From contig CAMKRS010000006.1 of the NCBI GenBank assembly GCA_946415245.1, positions 24,071 through 88,070 on the forward strand: a DNA stretch of 64,000 nucleotides, given 5' to 3'. Shown here one piece after another: positions 19,454 to 27,937 of the stretch (position 1 is the stretch's first letter; every line of letters begins with the position of its first letter). The stretch is from an uncultured Prevotella sp. (GTDB taxonomy: Bacteria; Bacteroidota; Bacteroidia; Bacteroidales; Bacteroidaceae). The translations under genes were made by a program, and so were the position numbers. Below the pieces are notes generated by a model that was not told where the DNA came from, searched no databases, and saw only the letters and a program-made list of their open reading frames with translations.

Positions 19454-20131
19454 ATGACCGCTTTTTATAGTGAACATTCTCAGGTTTGGGTGTCAGTAGA
19501 CTGCATCATCTTCGGTTTCGATGAAGGGAAATTGAAGATCCTGATTGGCCGTCGAAAGATGGATCCCGGTCGTGGCGAATGGAGCCTCTACGGAGGTTTC
19601 GTCCGCAGCGACGAGGGCATCGACGATGCAGCCAACCGCGTACTCTACGAGCTCACCGGACTGCGGAATCTCTTTATGCGGCAGGTAGGTGCCTTTGGTA
19701 ATGTCGACCGCGATCCTGGTGAGCGTGTCGTCTCCATCGCCTACTATGCGCTGATCAATGTCAAGGACTACGACGACCATCTCCGTAAGGAGCACGGTGT
19801 GGAATGGGTGAATTTCGACGAACTCCCACAACTCTACTCCGACCACAACAAGATGGTGTTCAAGGCCCGTAAGCTGATGAAGCAGAAGATTGCCAGCGAA
19901 CCGGTAGGTTTCCGTCTGCTGCCCAGTCTCTTCACACTCACGCAGCTGCAACGTCTCTATGAGGCCGTCAATGGCGAGCCTATCGACAAGCGCAATTTCC
20001 GCAAGCGTATCAAGGATATGGACTTCATCGAGAAGACCGAATTAATTGATAAAACGGGATCCAAACGTGGGGCTTTCCTCTATCGTTTCAACAAGAGGGC
20101 CTACAACGAGGATACGAACTTTAAACTTTAA
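19454..20131 (+). CDS. araR: AraR, Nudix-type arabinose regulator
   Basis: A 225-residue transcription factor of the Nudix-fold regulator type. The N-terminal domain (about 8-140) has the Nudix core outline ([24 protein letters not shown]) but lacks the full catalytic REXXEE set, as in sugar-sensing members. The C-terminal part (about 150-225) is a winged helix ([25 protein letters not shown]). In Bacteroides a protein of this type represses arabinose genes and is released by arabinose. Here it is embedded in the operon it probably controls, 15 bp after the symporter and 5 bp before araD. Confidence 0.88.
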   Translation: MTAFYSEHSQVWVSVDCIIFGFDEGKLKILIGRRKMDPGRGEWSLYGGFVRSDEGIDDAANRVLYELTGLRNLFMRQVGAFGNVDRDPGERVVSIAYYALINVKDYDDHLRKEHGVEWVNFDELPQLYSDHNKMVFKARKLMKQKIASEPVGFRLLPSLFTLTQLQRLYEAVNGEPIDKRNFRKRIKDMDFIEKTELIDKTGSKRGAFLYRFNKRAYNEDTNFKL

Positions 20132-20136
20132 TAGAA

Positions 20137-20835
20137 ATGTTAGAAGAATTAAAAGAAAAAGTATTTCAGGCCAACCTCGACCTCGTGAAGCACAACCTCG
20201 TGATCTTCACTTGGGGCAATGTGTCTGGCATAGACCGTGAACACGGCCTCGTAGTCATCAAGCCTTCTGGTGTCGACTACGACGTAATGAAAGCTTCCGA
20301 TATGGTGGTGGTAGACCTCCAGACGGGCGAAGTCGTCGATGGCGAACTGAACCCTTCCAGCGATACACCCACCCACTTGGTGCTCTATCGTGAGTTCCCC
20401 GAACTGGGCGGCATCGTCCACACCCACAGCACCTATGCCACCGCATGGGCGCAGGCAGGTAAGGACATCCCCAACATCGGTACCACTCACGCCGACTACT
20501 TCCACGACTGCATTCCTTGCACCGATAGCATGGTGGAGGCACAGATGCCCGAGTACGAGAAGGAGACGGGTGTGGTGATCGTCGACCGTTTCCGTCGCGA
20601 CAACATCAATCCTGTGCATACGCCAGCCGTTTTGGTCAAGAATCACGGTCCTTTCTCTTGGGGTAAGGATCCTGCTCAGGCTGTCTATCACGCTGTGGTC
20701 GCCGAGCAGGTGGCGAAGATGGCATTCATCGCCTACTCCGTCAATCCCGACCTCACAATGAATCCGCTCCTCATCGAGAAGCACTTCTCCCGTAAGCACG
20801 GCCCCAATGCCTACTACGGTCAACGAAAACATTGA
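20137..20835 (+). CDS. araD: L-ribulose-5-phosphate 4-epimerase
   Basis: AraD converts L-ribulose 5-phosphate to D-xylulose 5-phosphate, linking arabinose to the pentose phosphate pathway. The 232-residue class II aldolase-type enzyme has the zinc ligands H95 and H97 ([11 protein letters not shown]) and H170 ([10 protein letters not shown]), D76 ([10 protein letters not shown]) and D120 (THADYFHD), at nearly the same positions as the E. coli enzyme. The final NAYYGQ supplies the conserved C-terminal Tyr. Eight bases after its stop begins a GATAATG array leading to a four-helix-bundle gene. Confidence 0.97.
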   Translation: MLEELKEKVFQANLDLVKHNLVIFTWGNVSGIDREHGLVVIKPSGVDYDVMKASDMVVVDLQTGEVVDGELNPSSDTPTHLVLYREFPELGGIVHTHSTYATAWAQAGKDIPNIGTTHADYFHDCIPCTDSMVEAQMPEYEKETGVVIVDRFRRDNINPVHTPAVLVKNHGPFSWGKDPAQAVYHAVVAEQVAKMAFIAYSVNPDLTMNPLLIEKHFSRKHGPNAYYGQRKH

Positions 20836-20843
20836 TCGTAATG

Positions 20844-20871
20844 GATAATGGACAATGGATAATGGATAATT
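20844..20871. repeat. Left GAYAATG array of four-helix-bundle element 1
   Basis: Four units (GATAATG, GACAATG, GATAATG, GATAATT). It is the inverted partner of 21282-21313; together they bracket the gene at 20882. Confidence 0.9.
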
Positions 20872-20881
20872 AAGCTGCGCC

Positions 20882-21241
20882 ATGAAGGAGAATAATATCG
20901 TCGAAGAAAAGAGCTTTGAATTCTCTGTTCGGATCGTCAATCTATACAAATACTTGACAACAGCAAGGCAAGAGTACGTTATGTCCAAACAGTTACTCCG
21001 TTCAGGAACAAGTATAGGAGCAAACGTCTGTGAAGCGCAGCAGGCTCAAAGTCCAATGGACTTCTTGTCAAAAATGAGTATCGCTTTGAAGGAAGCATAT
21101 GAGTCAGACTACTGGCTCAGATTGCTGCAAAAAACAGAATACTTAAACAAGGATGAGTACAATAGTATCATTTCCGATTGTCGGGCCATCACAAAACTAT
21201 TAGTAACGATTGTAAAATCAACAAAAGAGAATAACAAATAA
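20882..21241 (+). CDS. Four-helix bundle protein (23S rRNA intervening-sequence protein type)
   Basis: A 119-residue helical protein of the family first seen in intervening sequences of 23S rRNA genes and structurally related to Avd of diversity-generating retroelements. Typical features: FEFSVRIVNLYKYL in helix 1, SKQLLRSGTSIGANVCEAQ in helix 2 and the ALKEAYESDYWLRLL segment in helix 3. No enzymatic residues; the family has no established function. The gene splits araD from araA and is enclosed by inverted GAYAATG arrays; after its stop there is also a 6-bp hairpin (AACAAT/ATTGTT, 21249-21268). Codon use is more AT-rich than in the neighbouring ara genes, suggesting transfer. Confidence 0.9.
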   Translation: MKENNIVEEKSFEFSVRIVNLYKYLTTARQEYVMSKQLLRSGTSIGANVCEAQQAQSPMDFLSKMSIALKEAYESDYWLRLLQKTEYLNKDEYNSIISDCRAITKLLVTIVKSTKENNK

Positions 21242-21281
21242 CATTATTAACAATGATATGCGATTGTTGTCAAGCGGAGCC

Positions 21282-21313
21282 AATTATCCATTGTCAATTA
21301 TCAATTATCAATT
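21282..21313. repeat. Right array of four-helix-bundle element 1
   Basis: Units AATTATC, CATTGTC, AATTATC, AATTATC and a partial one, i.e. the reverse complement of GAYAATK. Ends 14 bp before the araA start. Confidence 0.9.
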
Positions 21314-21327
21314 AAAATTTTAAAGGT

Positions 21328-22860
21328 ATGTTTAAAGATTTTGAAATTTGGTGGGTAACTGGTGCACAGCTTCTGTACGGAGGCGACGCAGTAGTTGCAG
21401 TTGATGGACACTCTAAGGAGATGGTAGCCGGTCTGAACGACGGTGGCAACATCCCCGTGAAGATCGTTTATAAAGGCACAGCCAATAGCAGTAAGGAAGT
21501 TGAGCAGATCATGCTCGCTGCCAACAACGACGAGAAGTGCGTAGGTATCATCACCTGGATGCACACCTTCTCACCCGCAAAGATGTGGATCAAGGGTCTG
21601 CAGCAGCTGCAGAAGCCCCTCCTCCACTTCCACACACAGTATAACGCCGAGATTCCCTGGAACGAGATCGACATGGACTTCATGAACCTCAACCAGAGTG
21701 CTCATGGCGACATCGAGTACGGACACATCTGTACCCGCATGCGCATCGCCCGCAAGGTGGTTTGCGGTTACTGGAAGGACGAGAAGGCTCAGAAGCAGAT
21801 TGCCGTTTGGGCTCGCGTGGCTGCTGGTGTTGCTGATGCTCACAACGTACGCTGTCTGATGTTCGGTATGAACATGAACAACGTGGCCGTTACCGACGGC
21901 GACCGTGTGGAGTTCGAGCAGCGTCTCGGCTATCACGTAGACTACTATCCCGTCAGCTCTCTGATGGAGTACTACAAGAAGGTCACCGATAAGGAGGCCG
22001 ACGAACTCGTTGAGGAGTACAAGAAGCTCTACACCATCAAGATCGATGAGAGTGGCGAAGAAGTTTATTGGGAGAAGGTGAAGAACAGCGCTAAGGCAGA
22101 GATCGCTCTGCGTCGCGTGCTGAAAGATGAGGGTGCTACCGCCTTCACCACCAACTTCGACGACCTCGGTGATGCCAACATCGACGCTCCCGACTTCTGT
22201 GGCTTCGACCAGATTCCTGGCCTCGCTTCACAGCGTCTGATGCAGGAGGGTTACGGCTTCGGCGCTGAGGGCGACTGGAAGACCGCTTGTCTCTATCGTA
22301 CACTCTGGGTGATCCAGCAAGGCATGCCTACAGGTTGCTCGTTCCTCGAGGATTACACGCTGAACTTCGCTGGCGACCGCTCGTCTTGCTTGCAGAGCCA
22401 CATGCTCGAGATCTGTCCGCTCATCGCTTCTGATAAGCCCAAGCTCGAGGTTCACTTCCTCGGCATCGGTATCCGCAAGCAGCAGACCGCCCGTCTCGTG
22501 TTCACCTCTAAGACCGGTCGTGGTATCAAGGCTACTGTCGTTGACCTCGGCAACCGCTTCCGCCTGATTTCTCAGGAGGTAGAGTGCATCGAGCCGAAGC
22601 CCATGCCTAAGTTGCCTGTTGCTTCTGCCCTCTGGATTCCTCAGCCCACCTTCGAGATTGGTGCTGCTGCATGGATCCTCGCCGGCGGTACCCACCACAG
22701 TGCCTTCTCTTATGACATCAACGAGGAGTACTGGGAGGACTTTGCTGAGATGCTCGGCATCGAGTATGTCAAGATCAACAAGCAGACCAACATCGCCGAC
22801 TTCAAGCAGACCCTCCGTAACAACGAGGTTTACTACATGTTGAACAAAGCGTTAAAATAA
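21328..22860 (+). CDS. araA: L-arabinose isomerase
   Basis: AraA converts L-arabinose to L-ribulose with a divalent metal ion. At 510 residues it is of normal length for the family. Recognisable features include the N-terminal FEIWWVTGAQLLYG, CVGIITWMHTFSPAKMWI, HTQYNAEIPW, the GFGAEGDWKTACLYR active-site region and GGTHHSAFSYD near the C-terminus. It lies between two four-helix-bundle insertions but in the usual araD-araA-araB order. Assignment is secure. Confidence 0.97.
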   Translation: MFKDFEIWWVTGAQLLYGGDAVVAVDGHSKEMVAGLNDGGNIPVKIVYKGTANSSKEVEQIMLAANNDEKCVGIITWMHTFSPAKMWIKGLQQLQKPLLHFHTQYNAEIPWNEIDMDFMNLNQSAHGDIEYGHICTRMRIARKVVCGYWKDEKAQKQIAVWARVAAGVADAHNVRCLMFGMNMNNVAVTDGDRVEFEQRLGYHVDYYPVSSLMEYYKKVTDKEADELVEEYKKLYTIKIDESGEEVYWEKVKNSAKAEIALRRVLKDEGATAFTTNFDDLGDANIDAPDFCGFDQIPGLASQRLMQEGYGFGAEGDWKTACLYRTLWVIQQGMPTGCSFLEDYTLNFAGDRSSCLQSHMLEICPLIASDKPKLEVHFLGIGIRKQQTARLVFTSKTGRGIKATVVDLGNRFRLISQEVECIEPKPMPKLPVASALWIPQPTFEIGAAAWILAGGTHHSAFSYDINEEYWEDFAEMLGIEYVKINKQTNIADFKQTLRNNEVYYMLNKALK

Positions 22861-22863
22861 AAG

Positions 22864-22906
22864 GAATGGAAAGGAAGTAAAAAGGAAGTTAAAGAGAAGT
22901 TAAAAG
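22864..22906. repeat. Left 11-bp array of four-helix-bundle element 2
   Basis: Units GAATGGAAAG, GAAGTAAAAAG, GAAGTTAAAGA and GAAGTTAAAAG, mostly 11 bp. Begins 3 bp after the araA stop. The reverse complement is found at 23304-23347. Confidence 0.88.
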
Positions 22907-22916
22907 GACATTACTG

Positions 22917-23291
22917 ATGGCATTCAGTTTCAAAGATATTATTGCGTGGCAGAAATCATATGAGTTTGTTCTGATGGTATACAGAGCAACAAAAAAGTTT
23001 CCTGACTTCGAAAAGCATGGTCTATCGTCGCAATTTCAGCGTGCTGCGGTCTCGATTGTCGCCAATATAGCTGAAGGATCCAAGAAACTAAGTAAAGCCG
23101 ATAAACTTCGAATGATGAATATTGCACAAGGTAGTTTGGAAGAATGCAGATGTTACGTGATGCTATCCAAGGATCTGGAATACATCTCGGAGGAAGAGTT
23201 CAACACACTCACTTATAGCATCGAAGGAGCAAGTTTCTATCTTAATGCCTACTGTAAGGCCATCACCGAAGACAAAGGCATCAAGGATTAA
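22917..23291 (+). CDS. Four-helix bundle protein, second copy type
   Basis: A 124-residue member of the same family as the gene at 20882 but from a different branch: FKDIIAWQKSYEFVLMVYRAT in helix 1, the FPDFEKHGLSSQFQRAAVSIVANIAEG signature, and QGSLEECRCYVMLSKDL in helix 3. The two copies are clearly divergent, so this is not a recent tandem duplication. The gene sits between araA and araB and is enclosed by inverted arrays of an 11-bp unit, unlike the 7-bp unit of the first. Function unknown. Confidence 0.92.
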   Translation: MAFSFKDIIAWQKSYEFVLMVYRATKKFPDFEKHGLSSQFQRAAVSIVANIAEGSKKLSKADKLRMMNIAQGSLEECRCYVMLSKDLEYISEEEFNTLTYSIEGASFYLNAYCKAITEDKGIKD

Positions 23292-23303
23292 CATGGTATT
23301 GTC

Positions 23304-23347
23304 CCTTTAACTTCCCTTTAACTTCCTTATAACTTCCCTTTAACTTC
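23304..23347. repeat. Right 11-bp array of four-helix-bundle element 2
   Basis: Four exact-period units: CCTTTAACTTC (23304), CCTTTAACTTC (23315), CTTATAACTTC (23326), CCTTTAACTTC (23337). Inverted relative to 22864-22906. Ends 13 bp before araB. Confidence 0.92.
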
Positions 23348-23360
23348 AATAAACGATAAA

Positions 23361-24950
23361 ATGACTGCAAAACAGACTATTGAGGCTGGAAAAGCCATAT
23401 TGGGAATCGAGTTCGGTTCCACAAGAATCAAGGCCGTCCTCATCGACGAGGACAACAAGCCCATCGCACAGGGCTCACACGAGTGGGAGAATCAGTTGGT
23501 AGATGGTCTCTGGACCTACTCTACCGAGGCCGTTTGGTACGGTCTGCAAGACTGCTATGCCGACCTCCGCAAGGACGTCCAGAAGCAGTACGATTGCGAG
23601 ATCGAGACCCTCGCTGCCATCGGTTTCTCCGCTATGATGCACGGCTATATGGCCTTCAACGAAAAGCAGGAGATCCTCGTACCCTTCCGCACTTGGCGTA
23701 ACACCAATACCGGTAAGGCCGCTGCCGAGCTCTCCAAGCTCTTCAACTACAACATCCCGCTCCGCTGGAGCATCAGCCACCTCTATGAGTGCATCCTCGA
23801 AGATAATGATCACGTGAAGGACATCAAGTACCTCACCACCCTCGCAGGCTATGTACACTGGCAGGTAACCGGTCAGTTCGTTCTCGGTGTAGGCGACGCA
23901 TCAGGTATGATTCCCGTCGATCCCGCCACGAAGACCTACGACGCCACGATGGTGAAAAAGTTTGACGAGCTCATCGCTCCGAAGGGTTACTCTTGGAAAC
24001 TCCTCGACATTCTTCCAAAGTCACTCAACGCTGGTGAGAACGCAGGTTTCCTGACACCCGAAGGTGCTAAGAAACTCGACGTCTCTGGCCACCTGAAACC
24101 CGGTTGTGCCGTTTGTCCTCCTGAGGGCGACGCAGGCACCGGTATGGTTGCCACCAACGCCGTCAAGCAGCGTACGGGTAACGTCTCCGCAGGTACCTCT
24201 TCCTTCTCGATGATCGTACTCGAAAAGCCGCTGAGCAAACCTTACGAGATGATCGATATGGTCACCACGCCCGATGGCTCTCTGGTCGCAATGGTTCACT
24301 GTAACAACTGCACCAGCGACATCAACGCATGGGTAGGTCTCTTTAAGGAGTATCAGCAACTGCTTGGTATCGAGGTAGATATGAACGAACTCTATGGTAA
24401 ACTCTTCAACAAAGCCCTTGAAGGCGACACCGACTGCGGAGGTCTGATGGCCTATAACTACGTCAGTGGCGAGCCTGTCACAGGTCTCGCTGAGGGACGC
24501 CCGATGTTCGTACGTTCTGCCAACGACAAGTTCAACCTCGCCAACTTCATGCGCGCTCATCTCTATGGCGCTATCGGCGTGTTGAAGATCGGTAACGACA
24601 TCCTCTTCAAGGAGGAGATGATCCGCGTGGATCGTATCACGGGTCATGGTGGTTACTTCAAGACACCAGGCGTTGGTCAGCGCATGCTCGCCGCCGCTCT
24701 CAACAGCCCCATCTCTGTGATGGAGACTGCTGGCGAAGGTGGTGCTTGGGGTATCGCCCTGTTGGCTGGTTATGCTGTGAATAATCCCAACAAACTGAGT
24801 CTGGCAGACTATCTCGAGAACGTCGTCTTCGCAGGCAATACGGGTGTGTCTATCGCTCCAACTGCCGAGGATGTGGCTGGCTTCGAGAAGTACATTGAGA
24901 ACTACAAGCGCTGTCTGCCCATCGAGCAGGCTGCTGTCGACAATAAGTAA
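23361..24950 (+). CDS. araB: Ribulokinase (FGGY family)
   Basis: A 529-residue FGGY carbohydrate kinase with the N-terminal ATP-binding LGIEFGSTRIKAVLID, the middle GFSAMMHGYMAF and the C-terminal GHGGYFKTPGVGQRMLAAALN and GEGGAWGIALLAGYA blocks. In this operon it would phosphorylate L-ribulose to L-ribulose 5-phosphate, the substrate of AraD. It differs from E. coli AraB and is nearer the Bacteroides xylulokinase-like ribulokinase; the substrate assignment relies on context. The HAD gene follows with no gap. Confidence 0.93.
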   Translation: MTAKQTIEAGKAILGIEFGSTRIKAVLIDEDNKPIAQGSHEWENQLVDGLWTYSTEAVWYGLQDCYADLRKDVQKQYDCEIETLAAIGFSAMMHGYMAFNEKQEILVPFRTWRNTNTGKAAAELSKLFNYNIPLRWSISHLYECILEDNDHVKDIKYLTTLAGYVHWQVTGQFVLGVGDASGMIPVDPATKTYDATMVKKFDELIAPKGYSWKLLDILPKSLNAGENAGFLTPEGAKKLDVSGHLKPGCAVCPPEGDAGTGMVATNAVKQRTGNVSAGTSSFSMIVLEKPLSKPYEMIDMVTTPDGSLVAMVHCNNCTSDINAWVGLFKEYQQLLGIEVDMNELYGKLFNKALEGDTDCGGLMAYNYVSGEPVTGLAEGRPMFVRSANDKFNLANFMRAHLYGAIGVLKIGNDILFKEEMIRVDRITGHGGYFKTPGVGQRMLAAALNSPISVMETAGEGGAWGIALLAGYAVNNPNKLSLADYLENVVFAGNTGVSIAPTAEDVAGFEKYIENYKRCLPIEQAAVDNK

Positions 24951-25736
24951 GTGGACCGCTACGCGCTATTCTTTGATATCGACGGCACGCTCGTCAGCTT
25001 TAAGACCCACGAGATCCCTGCGTCAACGATACTCGCGTTGACGCAGGCCAAGGCCAACGGACATCGTGTGTTTATCGCTACGGGCAGGCCGCCGATTATC
25101 ATTACCAACCTCGGTGCCATCGAGCATCTTATCGACGGCTACGTCACTACCAACGGCGCCCTTTGCATCGTGGGCTCAGAGACCGTAGCCTGTCACGCTA
25201 TCCCCGCAGATGCCGTCCGCCATATCGCCGACGATGCCATCGCCCGCAGCTACGGCCTCATCGTCATTGGCGAACGCGATGTCGCTGTCTACGATCCTAA
25301 GGGTGATGTCGACCGCATCTTCCGTCAGGAACTCGCCGTCGAGAACCTCCATCTGGCCAAGCCTCTTGAAGCCGTCCTCGACCAGCGCATCCTGCAAATC
25401 ACCGCCTTTTTCGATGCCGACTATGAAACCACGCTGATGTCACGCCTCCCCTCTTGCACTTCCGGACGCTGGCATCCTGAGTTCACCGATATCACCGCCT
25501 GCGGAGCCGACAAAGGGCAAGGCTTGCTGACGATGGCTGCCTACGCAGGTCTCGATCCCGCCTATACCATCGCTTTCGGCGATGGTGGCAACGACACCTC
25601 AATGATCCTTACCGCAGGTATCGGCATCGCTATGGGCAACGCCATCTACGCCCTCAAACAGGCTGCTGACTACGTCACTACCTCCGTCGACGATGATGGC
25701 ATCCTCACCGCCCTCCGTCACTTCCGTCTGATATAA
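24951..25736 (+). CDS. Cof-type HAD-IIB sugar phosphatase
   Basis: A 261-residue haloacid dehalogenase phosphatase. Motif I DIDGTLVSF is near residue 9, motif II is in FIATGRPP, motif III Lys is in GADKGQGL, and motif IV is GDGGNDTSM. The cap domain between motifs II and III is of the Cof/HAD-IIB type. It starts with GTG directly after the araB stop; no ATG lies early enough to keep motif I. As the last gene of the arabinose run it may dephosphorylate sugar phosphates, perhaps relieving overload, but the substrate is unknown. Confidence 0.88.
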   Translation: MDRYALFFDIDGTLVSFKTHEIPASTILALTQAKANGHRVFIATGRPPIIITNLGAIEHLIDGYVTTNGALCIVGSETVACHAIPADAVRHIADDAIARSYGLIVIGERDVAVYDPKGDVDRIFRQELAVENLHLAKPLEAVLDQRILQITAFFDADYETTLMSRLPSCTSGRWHPEFTDITACGADKGQGLLTMAAYAGLDPAYTIAFGDGGNDTSMILTAGIGIAMGNAIYALKQAADYVTTSVDDDGILTALRHFRLI

Positions 25737-25928
25737 GTCTGCTGCGGTTTATATTCAGATTGTTGACAAATATACGAACTTTTCTGCTAACTTTCAAAGA
25801 AACAGTTGTCTTTGCACCATCTTTGTATTAAACTATGTTAACGTTTTGACAGACATGATTATTATTTACATATTTTTATATACTTTTGCATCCGAATGCC
25901 AATTTTATATTTAAATTAATCAACCAAA

Positions 25929-27152
25929 GTGAAAAAAAATGCTATTATTGGAATGTCAATGCTTGTAGCAAGCGTTGCATTCGTAAGTTGCTCTAAAACA
26001 GACGTTTTTGAGGAAAACAAGAAGTATGTCGCAGAGCAGGAGAAGAGTGAGTATCGTACAAATTTTGTGCAGAAGTATGGTGAAGTGTCTCCCAACCAAT
26101 CGTGGGATTTCTGCGCTACCCCGAGCACTCAGGCCAAAACTCGTGCCGCTGGGTCATTAACATGGGGATATCTCAACCCTATCAATGATTGGCTCGATCG
26201 TTGGGCTGATCACGATAAGGCCCTGGTGATTGCAGCGATTGACAATGCTGAGGTAAAGGAATTTAATCCATATGTGGCCGTAGATCTGTATCCTGCCTAC
26301 AGCTATGTAGCAAGCAACAACAACAAAACCGACTTTTATCGTTTAGCTGTGTGCTATAATAACACTACTGAAAATATTTATAGACAAGGTGTTGGGTATT
26401 TTTTAGAAGTATTAAATAAAGGATGGAACACCTTGGGACGTTTTGGAAGAACAATCGATTCAAAATCATTGACCGGCGCAAGCAATGTATATTGGGCATT
26501 ATATCCAACAGATATAAATGTTTGGGGTAATGAAAGTGTTGTAGGCGGCACAATTGAGGATTACAAGATTGACAGTTACAAGGAGTTCAAAGTAAACGGT
26601 AGAACATACTGGGGTTTCCGTGTAGGTCAAAATGGCAGTTATTCTGATCTGATCTGCATGGTGAAAAATGTTGATCCTGTCAGACCTATCGAGAAGCGCT
26701 ATATGATTGAGGACCTTGGTTCTAAGAAAGACTTCGACTTCAACGATATCGTAGTTGATGTCTATCAGGCTATTGACGGCAGTCAGAAGGCCATCATCCG
26801 TGCAATGGGCGGTACAATCGACTTTACCATGAAGATCGGTAATACAGAGTGGACTAAGAGCGTTCAGGGTGTAGCTGCCAACTATCAGGTCGAGACGATG
26901 TATAACACTGAGAATCCTCAGTGGGATGCCGTTTTGGCTGAATTCCCGGTAAGTGGTTGGGACCCCAACACCAACAATATTACTGTAACAGCTAATAGCC
27001 TTAACAACGATGACGTAATCCTCTCTATTCCATTCCCAAGAGTTGGCGAAGTTCCTATGATCATCGCTGTAGACACACATGTTGATTGGCAGTTAGAGAG
27101 GGTGTCGCTTCCCAATGATTGGTGGGTTCCCGCTGAGAATACCGAAGAGTAA
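25929..27152 (+). CDS. Lipoprotein of unknown function with LruC/DUF4842-like motif
   Basis: A 407-residue lipoprotein. It starts with GTG (KKNAIIGMSMLVASVAFVSCS), with the lipobox Cys near residue 21. From about residue 258 it has DLGSKKDFDFNDIVVDVYQ, resembling the acidic D-x-D-FND motif of LruC/DUF4842-type surface proteins, which may bind calcium. The rest is not recognised. A TACTTTTG element at 25881-25888 provides a promoter and a strong terminator follows. The middle of the gene (about 26330-26560) is noticeably AT-rich compared with its ends. Confidence 0.65.
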   Translation: MKKNAIIGMSMLVASVAFVSCSKTDVFEENKKYVAEQEKSEYRTNFVQKYGEVSPNQSWDFCATPSTQAKTRAAGSLTWGYLNPINDWLDRWADHDKALVIAAIDNAEVKEFNPYVAVDLYPAYSYVASNNNKTDFYRLAVCYNNTTENIYRQGVGYFLEVLNKGWNTLGRFGRTIDSKSLTGASNVYWALYPTDINVWGNESVVGGTIEDYKIDSYKEFKVNGRTYWGFRVGQNGSYSDLICMVKNVDPVRPIEKRYMIEDLGSKKDFDFNDIVVDVYQAIDGSQKAIIRAMGGTIDFTMKIGNTEWTKSVQGVAANYQVETMYNTENPQWDAVLAEFPVSGWDPNTNNITVTANSLNNDDVILSIPFPRVGEVPMIIAVDTHVDWQLERVSLPNDWWVPAENTEE

Positions 27153-27188
27153 AAACGAGACACGCTGGATTCAGTTATAAAGTAAAAG

Positions 27189-27224
27189 AGCGGCAGATTC
27201 CTTTTGGAGTCTGTCGCTTTTGTG
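27189..27224 (+). terminator. Terminator after the 25929 lipoprotein gene
   Basis: A 12-bp stem with two wobble pairs (GCGGCAGATTCC / GGAGTCTGTCGC), loop TTTT, followed by TTTTGTGT. Confidence 0.88.
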
Positions 27225-27260
27225 TAACGGCGGGACGGTTTTTTCTATTGAAAAAAAACT

Positions 27261-27332
27261 TATCTTTGCACAAAGTTTGTTAAAAACAGCACCCTCTCGT
27301 GCAAGATTTGCGATGTTTGGATGTTATATAAG
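27261..27332 (+). promoter_or_regulatory. Shared lipoprotein-gene leader, copy 1
   Basis: Starts with the -7 element TATCTTTG (27261-27268) and continues as a leader with CAGCACCC and the hairpin GCAA-GAT-TTGC (27301-27311). It aligns without gaps with 29231-29302 at about four of five positions; the hairpin pair 27302/27310 (C-G) is T-A in the other copy. Confidence 0.7.
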
Positions 27333-27355
27333 AAAGGACAAATAAAACAAGGCGT

Positions 27356-27937
27356 ATGAAAAAGAGCTTTTTATTCTGGATGTTCGCAATGCTGATGCTG
27401 GTTGTTGGTATGAGCAGTTGCAGTAGTGACGATGATTTTGACTTCTCAACTATAGACGCCAATGAGCTATCGATTTGTTCGGATAAGGGTGAATCGGAGA
27501 TAGGACTAGCCTATAACCCCCAATGCTACGTAAACGGTAAGAATATCAGCTATGAAACTGATGGGAGTATACGCACTTCATATCATTTGAAATTCTCTCT
27601 CAACATCAAAGAGTCGCCCGTTTTGTATTTACTGCAGGTTGACATCGAAAGCAGCAAAAAAATATTCATCGAGGATCTGAAGATTGGCGACACCTTTGAC
27701 AGCAGCGAGGTGGGCATCTTCGCCTATTACAACCCAACGTGGAAGGAACATGTCATGAGAGGCGCGAGAGCGCATAGCGGAAAAATGCGTGTGATAAGCA
27801 AATATACAACAAATGAGAAATCATTCCTGATTGTGAGATTCAGCGATCTCAAGTTCGAATCTATCGACAAGACCAGTATCTATACCGTCAACGCCACAAT
27901 CGTGTTCGAAGTGTTGAATTATACTTATGCTAATTAA
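27356..27937 (+). CDS. Lipoprotein, unknown function
   Basis: A 193-residue lipoprotein (lipobox MSSC, Cys near residue 22, followed by SSDDDFDF, an acidic tether as seen in surface-exposed Bacteroidota lipoproteins). The remainder is predicted beta-rich with no recognised domain. It lies behind the shared leader and overlaps the end of the convergent gene by 4 bp. The leader suggests co-regulation with the serpin at 29328. Confidence 0.65.
   Translation: MKKSFLFWMFAMLMLVVGMSSCSSDDDFDFSTIDANELSICSDKGESEIGLAYNPQCYVNGKNISYETDGSIRTSYHLKFSLNIKESPVLYLLQVDIESSKKIFIEDLKIGDTFDSSEVGIFAYYNPTWKEHVMRGARAHSGKMRVISKYTTNEKSFLIVRFSDLKFESIDKTSIYTVNATIVFEVLNYTYAN

Noticed and set aside
20882..23291. A diversity-generating retroelement (four-helix-bundle proteins resemble Avd)
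   Set aside because: No reverse transcriptase, template repeat or variable repeat is visible near either gene.
20844..23347. A CRISPR array
   Set aside because: The repeats are 7 or 11 bp with no spacers between them, and no cas genes are present.
25737..25928. A riboswitch or small RNA in the gap after the HAD gene
   Set aside because: Only a TACTTTTG promoter element and AT-rich sequence are visible; no stable hairpin or known motif.
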